From Rhynochetos jubatus (taxonomy: Eukaryota; Chordata; Aves; Eurypygiformes; Rhynochetidae): a stretch of 64,000 nt of DNA. Position numbers and translations under genes: made by a program. Under the pieces are notes generated by a model. That model searched no databases. It was not told the DNA's origin and worked only from the letters and a program-made list of their open reading frames with translations. The number at the start of each line of letters is the position of its first letter. Position 1 is the stretch's first letter. The stretch covers positions 625,001 to 689,000 of the forward strand of contig CM050659.1 of NCBI GenBank assembly GCA_027574665.1. The letters are read 5' to 3'. Positions 21,707 through 33,978 of this stretch are shown one piece after another.

Positions 21707-24700
21707 AGGCTCGGAGAGGCTCGAATGCGCGGCTCGTTGAAGCGTCTGCCCGAACACGGACATCTAAAGCAGCACTGTAATGCGACCAAACAGAAAGAGT
21801 TAGGAGAGGATTTCTTGTCCCTTCTTGCTGCGCCTTTGCAGAGCACCGCGTGCCAGAGCAGCCGGATTGCTGTGTTGCTTGCAATCTCCAGTTCCAAGAG
21901 TGCCACAGTTCCTCGGCAACAGAAAGAGCTAGGAAGGAATTGCTTACGCTGTTTTCTCTCGCTGTGCTCTAGCAGTTCGTTCCCTTTTCGGCAGAGCGCG
22001 GGACCGCTTGCAAAGCTTAGAAACAAACCTCTCCCTTTTCCTCCAAAAGGGAAAGAGCTACGAGAGAATTTCTTAGGGAAACCTTGTTTGTTTTGGCAGA
22101 GCACTGCATGCCTCTTAAGACAGAGCTCTGTATCCCCGGGAAAGTCGAAATCCACAGGGTCACCTTCTCTGTGCTACCAGGCTCGGAGAGGCTCGAATGC
22201 GCGGCTCGTTGAAGCGTCTGCCCGAACACGGACATCTAAAGCAGCACTGTAATGCGACCAAACAGAAAGAGTTAGGAGAGAATTTCTTGTCCCTTCTTGC
22301 TGCGCCTTTGCAGAGCACTGCGTGCCAGAGCAGCCGGATCGCTGTGTTGCTTGCAATCTCCAGTTCCAACAGTGCCACAGTTCCTCGGCAACAGAAAGAG
22401 CTAGGAAGGAATTGCTTACGCTGTTTTCTCTCGCTGTGCTCTAGCAGTTCGTTCCCTTTTCGGCAGAGCGCGGGACCGCTTGCAAAGCTTAGAAACAAAC
22501 CTCTCCCTTTTCCTCCAAAAGGGAAAGAGCTACGAGAGAATTTCTTAGGGAAACCTTGTTTGTTTTGGCAGAGCACTGCATGCCTCTTAAGACAGAGCTC
22601 TGTATCCCCGGGAAAGTCGAAATCCACAGGGTCACCTTCTCTGTGCTAACAGGCTCGGAGAGGCTCGAATGCGCGGCTCGTTGAAGCGTCTGCCCGAACA
22701 CGGACATCTGAAGCAGCACTGTAATGCGACCAAACAGAAAGAGTTAGGAGAGAATTTCTTGTCCCTTCTTGCTGCGCCTTTGCAGAGCACTGCGTGCCAG
22801 AGCAGCCGGACCGCTGTGTTGCTTGCAATCTCCAGTTCCAAGAGTGCCACAGTTCCTCGGCAACAGAAAGAGCTAGGAAGGAATTGCTTACGCTGTTTTC
22901 TCTCGCTGTGCTCTAGCAGTTCGTTCCCTTTTCGGCAGAGCGCGGGACCGCTTGCAAAGCTTAGAAACAAACCTCTCCCTTTTCCTCCAAAAGGGAAAGA
23001 GCTACGAGAGAATTTCTTAGGGAAACCTTGTTTGTTTTGGCAGAGCACTGCATGCCTCTTAAGACAGAGCTCTGTATCCCCGGGAAAGTCGAAATCCACA
23101 GGGTCACCTTCTCTGTGCTAACAGGCTCGGAGAGGCTCAAATGCGCGGCTCGTTGAAGCGTCTGCCCGAACACGGCCATCTGAAGCAGCACTGTAATGCG
23201 ACCAAAGAGAAAGAGTTAGGAGAGAATTTCTTGTCCCTTCTTGCTGCGCCTTTGCAGAGCACTGCGTGCCAGAGCAGCCGGACCGCTGTGTTGCTTGCAA
23301 TCTCCAGTTCCAACAGTGCCACAGTTCCTCGGCAACAGAAAGAGCTAGGAAGGAATTGCTTACGCTGTTTTCTCTCGCTGTGCTCTAGCAGTTCGTTCCC
23401 TTTTCGGCAGAGCGCGGGACCGCTTGCAAAGCTTAGAAACAAACCTCTCCCTTTTCCTCCAAAAGGGAAAGAGCTACGAGAGAATTTCTTAGGGAAACCT
23501 TGTTTGTTTTGGCAGAGCACTGCATGCCTCTTAAGACAGAGCTCTGTATCCCCGGGAAAGTCGAAATCCACAGGGTCACCTTCTCTGTGCTAACAGGCTC
23601 GGAGAGGCTCGAATGCGCGGCTCGTTGAAGCGTCTGCCCGAACACGGACATCTAAAGCAGCACTGTAATGCGACCAAAGAGAAAGAGTTAGGAGAGAATT
23701 TCTTGTCCCTTCTTGCTGCGCCTTTGCAGAGCACTGCGTGCCAGAGCAGCCGGACCGCTGTGTTGCTTGCAATCTCCAGTTCCAAGAGTGCCACAGTTCC
23801 TCGGCAACAGAAAGAGCTAGGAAGGAATTGCTTACGCTGTTTTCTCTCGCTGTGCTCTAGCAGTTCGTTCCCTTTTCGGCAGAGCGCGGGACCGCTTGCA
23901 AAGCTTAGAAACAAACCTCTCCCTTTTCCTCCAAAAGGGAAAGAGCTACGAGAGAATTTCTTAGGGAAAGCTTGTTTGTTTTGGCAGAGCACTGCATGCC
24001 TCTTAAGACAGAGCTCTGTATCCCCGGGAAAGTCGAAATCCACAGGGTCACCTTCTCTGTGCTAACAGGCTCGGAGAGGCTCGAATGCGCGGCTCGTTGA
24101 AGCGTCTGCCCGAACACGGACATCTAAAGCAGCACTGTAATGCGACCAAACAGAAAGAGTTAGGAGAGAATTTCTTGTCCCTTCTTGCTGCGCCTTTGCA
24201 GAGCACTGCGTGCCAGAGCAGCCGGATGGCTGTGTTGCTTGCAATCTCCAGTTCCAACAGTGCCACAGTTCCTCGGCAACAGAAAGAGCTAGGAAGGAAT
24301 TGCTTACGCTGTTTTCTCTCGCTGTGCTCTAGCAGTTCGTTCCCTTTTCGGCAGAGCGCGGGACCGCTTGCAAAGCTTAGAAACAAACCTCTCCCTTTTC
24401 CTCCAAAAGGGAAAGAGCTACGAGAGAATTTCTTAGGGAAACCTTGTTTGTTTTGGCAGAGCACTGCATGCCTCTTAAGACAGAGCTCTGTATCCCCGGG
24501 AAAGTCGAAATCCACAGGGTCACCTTCTCTGTGCTAACAGGCTCGGAGAGGCTCGAATGCGCGGCTCGTTGAAGCGTCTGCCCGAACACGGACATCTGAA
24601 GCAGCACTGTAATGCGACCAAACAGAAAGAGTTAGGAGAGAATTTCTTGTCCCTTCTTGCTGCGCCTTTGCAGAGCACTGCGTGCCAGAGCAGCCGGACC

Positions 24701-25010
24701 GCTGTGTTGCTTGCAATCTCCAGTTCCAACAGTGCCACAGTTCCTCGGCAACAGAAAGAGCTAGGAAGGAATTGCTTACGCTGTTTTCTCTCGCTGTGCT
24801 CTAGCAGTTCCTTCCCTTTTCGGCAGAGCGCGGGACCGCTTGCAAAGCTTAGAAACAAACCTCTCCCTTTTCCTCCAAAAGGGAAAGAGCTACGAGAGAA
24901 TTTCTTAGGGAAACCTTGTTTGTTTTGGCAGAGCACTGCATGCCTCTTAAGACAGAGCTCTGTATCCCCGGGAAAGTCGAAATCCACAGGGTCACCTTCT
25001 CTGTGCTAAC

Positions 25011-28000
25011 AGGCTCGGAGAGGCTCGAATGCGCGGCTCGTTGAAGCGTCTGCCCGAACACGGCCATCTGAAGCAGCACTGTAATGCGACCAAAGAAAAA
25101 GAGTTAGGAGAGAATTTCTTGTCCCTTCTTGCTGCGCCTTTGCAGAGCACTGCGTGCCAGAGCAGCCGGATCGCTGTGTTGCTTGCAATCTCCAGTTCCA
25201 ACAGTGCCACAGTTCCTCGGCAACAGAAAGAGCTAGGAAGGAATTGCTTACGCTGTTTTCTCTCGCTGTGCTCTAGCAGTTCGTTCCCTTTTCGGCAGAG
25301 CGCGGGACCGCTTGCAAAGCTTAGAAACAAACCTCTCCCTTTTCCTCCAAAAGGGAAAGAGCTAGGAGAGAATTTCTTAGGGAAACCTTGTTTGTTTTGG
25401 CAGAGCACTGCATGCCTCTTAAGACAGAGCTCTGTATCCCCGGGAAAGTCGAAATCCACAGGGTCACCTTCTCTGTGCTAACAGGCTCGGAGAGGCTCGA
25501 ATGCGCGGCTCGTTGAAGCGTCTGCCCGAACACGGCCATCTGAAGCAGCACTGTAATGCGACCAAAGAGAAAGAGTTAGGAGAGAATTTCTTGTCCCTTC
25601 TTGCTGCGCCTTTGCAGAGCACTGCGTGCCAGAGCAGCCGGACCGCTGTGTTGCTTGCAATCTCCATTTCCAAGAGTGCCACAGTTCCTCGGCAACAGAA
25701 AGAGCTAGGAAGGAATTGCTTACGCTGTTTTCTCTCGCTGTGCTCTAGCAGTTCGTTCCCTTTTCGGCAGAGCGCGGGACCGCTTGCAAAGCTTAGAAAC
25801 AAACCTCTCCCTTTTCCTCCAAAAGGGAAAGAGCTACGAGAGAATTTCTTAGGGAAACCTTGTTTGTTTTGGCAGAGCACTGCATGCCTCTTAAGACAGA
25901 GCTCTGTATCCCCGGGAAAGTCGAAATCCACAGGGTCACCTTCTCTGTGCTAACAGGCTCGGAGAGGCTCGAATGCGCGGCTCGTTGAAGCGTCTGCCCG
26001 AACACGGCCATCTGAAGCAGCACTGTAATGCGACCAAACAGAAAGAGTTAGGAGAGAATTTCTTGTCCCTTCTTGCTGCGCCTTTGCAGAGCACTGCGTG
26101 CCAGAGCAGCCGGACCGCTGTGTTGCTTGCAATCTCCAGTTCCAAGAGTGCCACAGTTCCTCGGCAACAGAAAGAGCTAGGAAGGACTTGCTTACGCTGT
26201 TTTCTCTCGCTGTGCTCTAGCAGTTCGTTCCCTTTTCGGCAGAGCGCGGGACCGCTTGCAAAGCTTAGAAACAAACCTCTCCCTTTTCCTCCAAAAGGGA
26301 AAGAGCTAGGAGAGAATTTCTTAGGGAAACCTTGTTTGTTTTGGCAGAGCACTGCATGCCTCTTAAGACAGAGCTCTGTATCCCCGGGAAAGTCGAAATC
26401 CACAGGGTCACCTTCTCTGTGCTAACAGGCTCGGAGAGGCTCGAATGCGCGGCTCGTTGAAGCGTCTGCCCGAACACGGACATCTGAAGCAGCACTGTAA
26501 TGCGACCAAAGAGAAAGACTTAGGAGAGAATTTCTTGTCCCTTCTTGCTGCGCCTTTGCAGAGCACTGCGTGCCAGAGCAGCCGGACCGCTGTGTTGCTT
26601 GCAATCTCCAGTTCCAACAGTGCCACAGTTCCTCGGCAACAGAAAGAGCTAGGAAGGAATTGCTTACGCTGTTTTCTCTCGCTGTGCTCTAGCAGTTCGT
26701 TCCCTTTTCGGCAGAGCGCGGGACCGCTTGCAAAGCTTAGAAACAAACCTCTCCCTTTTCCTCCAAAAGGGAAAGAGCTACGAGAGAATTTCTTAGGGAA
26801 ACCTTGTTTGTTTTGGCAGAGCACTGCATGCCTCTTAAGACAGAGCTCTGTATCCCCGGGAAAGTCGAAATCCACAGGGTCACCTTCTCTGTGCTAACAG
26901 GCTCGGAGAGGCTCGAATGCGCGGCTCGTTGAAGCGTCTGCCCGAACACGGCCATCTGAAGCAGCACTGTAATGCGACCAAAGAAAAAGAGTTAGGAGAG
27001 AATTTCTTGTCCCTTCTTGCTGCGCCTTTGCAGAGCACTGCGTGCCAGAGCAGCCGGATCGCTGTGTTGCTTGCAATCTCCAGTTCCAACAGTGCCACAG
27101 TTCCTCGGCAACAGAAAGAGCTAGGAAGGAATTGCTTACGCTGTTTTCTCTCGCTGTGCTCTAGCAGTTCGTTCCCTTTTCGGCAGACCTCGGGACCGCT
27201 TGCAAAGGTTAGAAACAAACCTCTCCCTTTTCCTCCAAAAGGGAAAGAGCTAGGAGAGAATTTCTTAGGGAAACCTTGTTTGTTTTGGCAGAGCACTGCA
27301 TGCCTCTTAAGACAGAGCTCTGTATCCCCGGGAAAGTCGAAATCCAGGGGGTCACCTTCTCTGTGCTAACAGGCTCGGAGAGGCTCGAATGCGCGGCTCG
27401 TTGAAGCGTCTGCCCGAACACGGCCATCTGAAGCAGCACTGTAATGCAACCAAACAGAAAGAGTTAGGAGAGAATTTCTTGTCCCTTCTTGCTGCGCCTT
27501 TGCAGAGCACTGCGTGCCAGAGCAGCCGGATCGCTGTGTTGCTTGCAATCTCCAGTTCCAACAGTGCCACAGTTCCTCGGCAACAGAAAGAGCTAGGAAG
27601 GAATTGCTTACGCTGTTTTCTCTCGCTGTGCTCTAGCAGTTCGTTCCCTTTTCGGCAGAGCGCGGGACCGCTTGCAAAGCTTAGAAACAAACCTCTCCCT
27701 TTTCCTCCAAAAGGGAAAGAGCTACGAGAGAATTTCTTAGGGAAACCTTGTTTGTTTTGGCAGAGCACTGCATGCCTCTTAAGACAGAGCTCTGTATCCC
27801 CGGGAAAGTCGAAATCCACAGGGTCACCTTCTCTGTGCTAACAGGCTCGGAGAGGCTCGAATGCGCGGCTCGTTGAAGCGTCTGCCCGAACACGGCCATC
27901 TGAAGCAGCACTGTAATGCGACCAAAGAGAAAGAGTTAGGAGAGAATTTCTTGTCCCTTCTTGCTGCGCCTTTGCAGAGCACTGCGTGCCAGAGCAGCCG

Positions 28001-30202
28001 GATCGCTGTGTTGCTTGCAATCTCCAGTTCCAACAGTGCCACAGTTCCTCGGCAACAGAAAGAGCTAGGAAGGAATTGCTTACGCTGTTTTCTCTCGCTG
28101 TGCTCTAGCAGTTCGTTCCCTTTTCGGCAGAGCGCGGGACCGCTTGCAAAGCTTAGAAACAAACCTCTCCCTTTTCCTCCAAAAGGGAAAGAGCTAGGAG
28201 AGAATTTCTTAGGGAAACCTTGTTTGTTTTGGCAGAGCACTGCATGCCTCTTAAGACAGAGCTCTGTATCCCCGGGAAAGTCGAAATCCACAGGGTCACC
28301 TTCTCTGTGCTAACAGGCTCGGAGAGGCTCGAATGCGCGGCTCGTTGAAGCGTCTGCCCGAACACGGCCATCTGAAGCAGCACTGTAATGCGACCAAAGA
28401 GAAAGAGTTAGGAGAGAATTTCTTGTCCCTTCTTGCTGCGCCTTTGCAGAGCACTGCGTGCCAGAGCAGCCGGACCGCTGTGTTGCTTGCAATCTCCAGT
28501 TCCAAGAGTGCCACAGTTCCTCGGCAACAGAAAGAGCTAGGAAGGAATTGCTTACGCTGTTTTCTCTCGCTGTGCTCTAGCAGTTCGTTCCCTTTTCGGC
28601 AGAGCGCGGGACCGCTTGCAAAGCTTAGAAACAAACCTCTCCCTTTTCCTCCAAAAGGGAAAGAGCTACGAGAGAATTTCTTAGGGAAACCTTGTTTGTT
28701 TTGGCAGAGCACTGCATGCCTCTTAAGACAGAGCTCTGTATCCCCGGGAAAGTCGAAATCCACAGGGTCACCTTCTCTGTGCTAACAGGCTCGGAGAGGC
28801 TCGAATGCGCGGCTCGTTGAAGCGTCTGCCCGAACACGGCCATCTGAAGCAGCACTGTAATGCGACCAAACAGAAAGAGTTAGGAGAGAATTTCTTGTCC
28901 CTTCTTGCTGCGCCTTTGCAGAGCACTGCGTGCCAGAGCAGCCGGACCGCTGTGTTGCTTGCAATCTCCAGTTCCAAGAGTGCCACAGTTCCTCGGCAAC
29001 AGAAAGAGCTAGGAAGGACTTGCTTACGCTGTTTTCTCTCGCTGTGCTCTAGCAGTTCGTTCCCTTTTCGGCAGAGCGCGGGACCGCTTGCAAAGCTTAG
29101 AAACAAACCTCTCCCTTTTCCTCCAAAAGGGAAAGAGCTAGGAGAGAATTTCTTAGGGAAACCTTGTTTGTTTTGGCAGAGCACTGCATGCCTCTTAAGA
29201 CAGAGCTCTGTATCCCCGGGAAAGTTGAAATCCACAGGGTCACCTTCTCTGTGCTAACAGGCTCGGAGAGGCTCGAATGCGCGGCTCGTTGAAGCGTCTG
29301 CCCGAACACGGACATCTGAAGCAGCACTGTAATGCGACCAAAGAGAAAGACTTAGGAGAGAATTTCTTGTCCCTTCTTGCTGCGCCTTTGCAGAGCACTG
29401 CGTGCCAGAGCAGCCGGATCGCTGTGTTGCTTGCAATCTCCAGTTCCAACAGTGCCACAGTTCCTCGGCAACAGAAAGAGCTAGGAAGGAATTGCTTACG
29501 CTGTTTTCTCTCGCTGTGCTCTAGCAGTTCGTTCCCTTTTCGGCAGAGCGCGGGACCGCTTGCAAAGCTTAGAAACAAACCTCTCCCTTTTCCTCCAAAA
29601 GGGAAAGAGCTACGAGAGAATTTCTTAGGGAAACCTTGTTTGTTTTGGCAGAACACTGCATGCCTCTTAAGACAGAGCTCTGTATCCCCGGGAAAGTCGA
29701 AATCCACAGGGTCACCTTCTCTGTGCTAACAGGCTCGGAGAGGCTCGAATGCGCGGCTCGTTGAAGCGTCTGCCCGAACACGGCCATCTGAAGCAGCACT
29801 GTAATGCGACCAAAGAGAAAGAGTTAGGAGAGAATTTCTTGTCCCTTCTTGCTGCGCCTTTGCAGAGCACTGCGTGCCAGAGCAGCCGGATCGCTGTGTT
29901 GCTTGCAATCTCCAGTTCCAACAGTGCCACAGTTCCTCGGCAACAGAAAGAGCTAGGAAGGAATTGCTTACGCTGTTTTCTCTCGCTGTGCTCTAGCAGT
30001 TCGTTCCCTTTTCGGCAGACCTCGGGACCGCTTGCAAAGGTTAGAAACAAACCTCTCCCTTTTCCTCCAAAAGGGAAAGAGCTAGGAGAGAATTTCTTAG
30101 GGAAACCTTGTTTGTTTTGGCAGAGCACTGCATGCCTCTTAAGACAGAGCTCTGTATCCCCGGGAAAGTCGAAATCCAGGGGGTCACCTTCTCTGTGCTA
30201 AC
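25011..30202. repeat. Five-unit block duplicated at a six-unit offset (M54-M58, M60-M64)
   Basis: M54-M58 (25011-27370) and M60-M64 (27843-30202) lie 2832 bp apart. Shared marks in order: gatcgc with gctaggag; gaccgc with aagagtg; aaggacttgcttacg with gctaggag; agactta; and the rare combination cagacctcggg, aaaggtta, gctaggag and ccagggggtc in M58 and M64. M59, the unit between, carries aatgcaacc, which M65 does not. Private changes since duplication include ccatttcc in M55, gttgaaatcc in M62 and gcagaacactg in M63. Confidence 0.8.
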
Positions 30203-31146
30203 AGGCTCGGAGAGGCTCGAATGCGCGGCTCGTTGAAGCGTCTGCCCGAACACGGCCATCTGAAGCAGCACTGTAATGCGACCAAAGAGAAAGAGTTAGG
30301 AGAGAATTTCTTGTCCCTTCTTGCTGCGCCTTTGCAGAGCACTGCGTGCCAGAGCAGCCGGACCGCTGTGTTGCTTGCAATCTCCAGTTCCAAGAGTGCC
30401 ACAGTTCCTCGGCAACAGAAAGAGCTAGGAAGGAATTGCTTACGCTGTTTTCTCTCGCTGTGCTCTAGCAGTTCGTTCCCTTTTCGGCAGAGCGCGGGAC
30501 CACTTGCAAAGCTTAGAAACAAACCTCTCCCTTTTCCTCCAAAAGGGAAAGAGCTACGAGAGAATTTCTTAGGGAAACCTTGTTTGTTTTGGCAGAGCAC
30601 TGCATGCCTCTTAAGACAGAGCTCTGTATCCCCGGGAAAGTCGAAATCCACAGGGTCACCTTCTCTGTGCTAACAGGCTCGGAGAGGCTCGAATGCGCGG
30701 CTCGTTGAAGCGTCTGCCCGAACACGGCCATCTGAAGCAGCACTGTAATGCGACCAAAGAGAAAGAGTTAGGAGAGAATTTCTTGTCCCTTCTTGCTGCG
30801 CCTTTGCAGAGCACTGCGTGCCAGAGCAGCCGGACCGCTGTGTTGCTTGCAATCTCCAGTTCCAAGAGTGCCACAGTTCCTCGGCAACAGAAAGAGCTAG
30901 GAAGGAATTGCTTACGCTGTTTTCTCTCGCTGTGCTCTAGCAGTTCGTTCCCTTTTCGGCAGAGCGCGGGACCGCTTGCAAAGCTTAGAAACAAACCTCT
31001 CCCTTTTCCTCCAAAAGGGAAAGAGCTAGGAGAGAATTTCTTAGGGAAACCTTGTTTGTTTTGGCAGAGCACTGCATGCCTCTTAAGACAGAGCTCTGTA
31101 TCCCCGGGAAAGTCGAAATCCACAGGGTCACCTTCTCTGTGCTAAC

Positions 31147-33978
31147 AGGCTCGGAGAGGCTCGAATGCGCGGCTCGTTGAAGCGTCTGCCCGAACACGGC
31201 CATCTGAAGCAGCACTGTAATGCGACCAAACAGAAAGAGTTAGGAGAGAATTTCTTGTCCCTTCTTGCTGCGCCTTTGCAGAGCACTGCGTGCCAGAGCA
31301 GCCGGACCGCTGTGTTGCTTGCAATCTCCAGTTCCAACAGTGCCACAGTTCCTCGGCAACAGAAAGAGCTAGGAAGGAATTGCTTACGCTGTTTTCTCTC
31401 GCTGTGCTCTAGCAGTTCGTTCCCTTTTCGGCAGAGCGCGGGACCGCTTGCAAAGTTTAGAAACAAACCTCTCCCTTTTCCTCCAAAAGGGAAAGAGCTA
31501 CGAGAGAATTTCTTAGGGAAACCTTGTTTGTTTTGGCAGAGCACTGCATGCCTCTTAAGACAGAGCTCTGTATCCCCGGGAAAGTCGAAATCCACAGGGT
31601 CACCTTCTCTGTGCTAACAGGCTCGGAGAGGCTGGAATGCGCGGCTCGTTGAAGCGTCTGCCCGAACACGGCCATCTGAAGCAGCACTGTAATGCGACCA
31701 AAGAAAAAGAGTTAGGAGAGAATTTCTTGTCCCTTCTTGCTGCGCCTTTGCAGAGCACTGCGTGCCAGAGCAGCCGTACCGCTGTGTTGCTTGCAATCTC
31801 CAGTTCCAACAGTGCCACAGTTCCTCGGCAACAGAAAGAGCTAGGAAGGAATTGCTTACGCTGTTTTCTCTCGCTGTGCTCTAGCAGTTCGTTCCCTTTT
31901 CGGCAGACCGCGGGACCGCTTGCAAAGGTTAGAAACAAACCTCTCCCTTTTCCTCCAAAAGGGAAAGAGCTACGAGAGAATTTCTTAGGGAAACCTTGTT
32001 TGTTTTGGCAGAGCACTGCATGCCTCTTAAGACAGAGCTCTGTATCCCCGGGAAAGTCGAAATCCACAGGGTCACCTTCTCTGTGCTAACAGGCTCGGAG
32101 AGGCTCGAATGCGCGGCTCGTTGAAGCGTCTGCCCGAACACGGCCATCTGAAGCAGCACTGTAATGCAACCAAACAGAAAGAGTTAGGAGAGAATTTCTT
32201 GTCCCTTCTTGCTGCGCCTTTGCAGAGCACTGCGTGCCAGAGCAGCCGGACCGCTGTGTTGCTTGCAATCTCCAGTTCCAACAGTGCCACAGTTCCTCGG
32301 CAACAGAAAGAGCTAGGAAGGAATTGCTTACGCTGTTTTCTCTCGCTGTGCTCTAGCAGTTCCTTCCCTTTTCGGCAGAGCGCGGGACCGCTTGCAAAGC
32401 TTAGAAACAAACCTCTCCCTTTTCCTCCAAAAGGGAAAGAGCTACGAGAGAATTTCTTAGGGAAACCTTGTTTGTTTTGGCAGAGCACTGCATGCCTCTT
32501 AAGACAGAGCTCTGTATCCCCGGGAAAGTCGAAATCCACAGGGTCACCTTCTCTGTGCTAACAGGCTCGGAGAGGCTCGAATGCGCGGCTCGTTGAAGCG
32601 TCTGCCCGAACACGGCCATCTGAAGCAGCACTGTAATGCGACCAAACAGAAAGAGTTAGGAGAGAATTTCTTGTCCCTTCTTGCTGCGCCTTTGCAGAGC
32701 ACTGCGTGCCAGAGCAGCCGGACCGCTGCGTTGCTTGCAATCTCCAGTTCCAACAGTGCCACAGTTCCTCGGCAACAGAAAGAGCTAGGAAGGAATTGCT
32801 TACGCTGTTTTCTCTCGCTGTGCTCTAGCAGTTCGTTCCCTTTTCGGCAGAGCGCGGGACCGCTTGCAAAGTTTAGAAACAAAGCTCTCCCTTTTCCTCC
32901 AAAAGGGAAAGAGCTACGAGAGAATTTCTTAGGGAAACCTTGTTTGTTTTGGCAGAGCACTGCATGCCTCTTAAGACAGAGCTCTGTATCCCCGGGAAAG
33001 TCGAAATCCACAGGGTCACCTTCTCTGTGCTAACAGGCTCGGAGAGGCTCGAACGCGCGGCTCGTTGAAGCGTCTGCCCGAACACGGCCATCTGAAGCAG
33101 CACTGTAATGCGACCAAAGAAAAAGAGTTAGGAGAGAATTTCTTGTCCCTTCTTGCTGCGCCTTTGCAGAGCACTGCGTGCCAGAGCAGCCGTACCGCTG
33201 TGTTGCTTGCAATCTCCAGTTCCAACAGTGCCACAGTTCCTCGGCAACAGAAAGAGCTAGGAAGGAATTGCTTACGCTGTTTTCTCTCGCTGTGCTCTAG
33301 CAGTTCGTTCCCTTTTCGGCAGAGCGCGGGACCGCTTGCAAAGGTTAGAAACAAACCTCTCCCTTTTCCTCCAAAAGGGAAAGAGCTAGGAGAGAATTTC
33401 TTAGGGAAACCTTGTTTGTTTTGGCAGAGCACTGCATGCCTCTTAAGACAGAGCTCTGTATCCCCGGGAAAGTCGAAATCCACAGGGTCACCTTCTCTGT
33501 GCTAACAGGCTCGGAGAGGCTCGAATGCGCGGCTCGTTGAAGCGTCTGCCCGAACACGGCCATCTGAAGCAGCACTGTAATGCAACCAAACAGAAAGAGT
33601 TAGGAGAGAATTTCTTGTCCCTTCTTGCTGCGCCTTTGCAGAGCACTGCGTGCCAGAGCAGCCGGATCGCTGTGTTGCTTGCAATCTCCAGTTCCAACAG
33701 TGCCACAGTTCCTCGGCAACAGAAAGAGCTAGGAAGGAATTGCTTACGCTGTTTTCTCTCGCTGTGCTCTAGCAGTTCCTTCCCTTTTCGGCAGAGCGCG
33801 GGACCGCTTGCAAAGCTTAGAAACAAACCTCTCCCTTTTCCTCCAAAAGGGAAAGAGCTACGAGAGAATTTCTTAGGGAAACCTTGTTTGTTTTGGCAGA
33901 GCACTGCATGCCTCTTAAGACAGAGCTCTGTATCCCCGGGAAAGTCGAAATCCACAGGGTCACCTTCTCTGTGCTAAC
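31147..33978. repeat. Tandem three-unit block (M67-M69, M70-M72), with partial echoes
   Basis: The pattern aaagttta / (gaaaaagag, cagccgtacc, aaaggtta) / (aatgcaacc, agttccttccc) occurs in M67-M69 and again in M70-M72. The first two members recur as M74-M75 (34451-35394) and M79-M80 (36811-37754), and a related pair with aaaggtta then aatgcaacc is seen earlier as M58-M59. In M71 the atg at p19 is acg (33053). Copies differ at several sites, so this exchange is older than the trimers at 4721 and 39643. Confidence 0.72.

Larger units (their letters stand above)
1..24538. repeat. Left variant region, units M1-M52
   Basis: This region is defined by variants that I find only or mainly here. The gaggattt form at p103 (instead of gagaattt) occurs in M1, M3, M4, M6, M9, M13, M16, M18, M22, M26, M30, M35, M40, M41 and M47 and not beyond about 22.2 kb. 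The aaagccctc form near p322 occurs in M12, M15, M23, M29, M30, M37, M39, M40 and M41 only (5.2-19.4 kb). The acagggtcatc form at p51-p54 occurs in M9, M22, M26 and M35. Three length variants (M11, M19, M37) lie here. The right boundary is approximate, since the last units of the region are close to the consensus. Confidence 0.6.
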
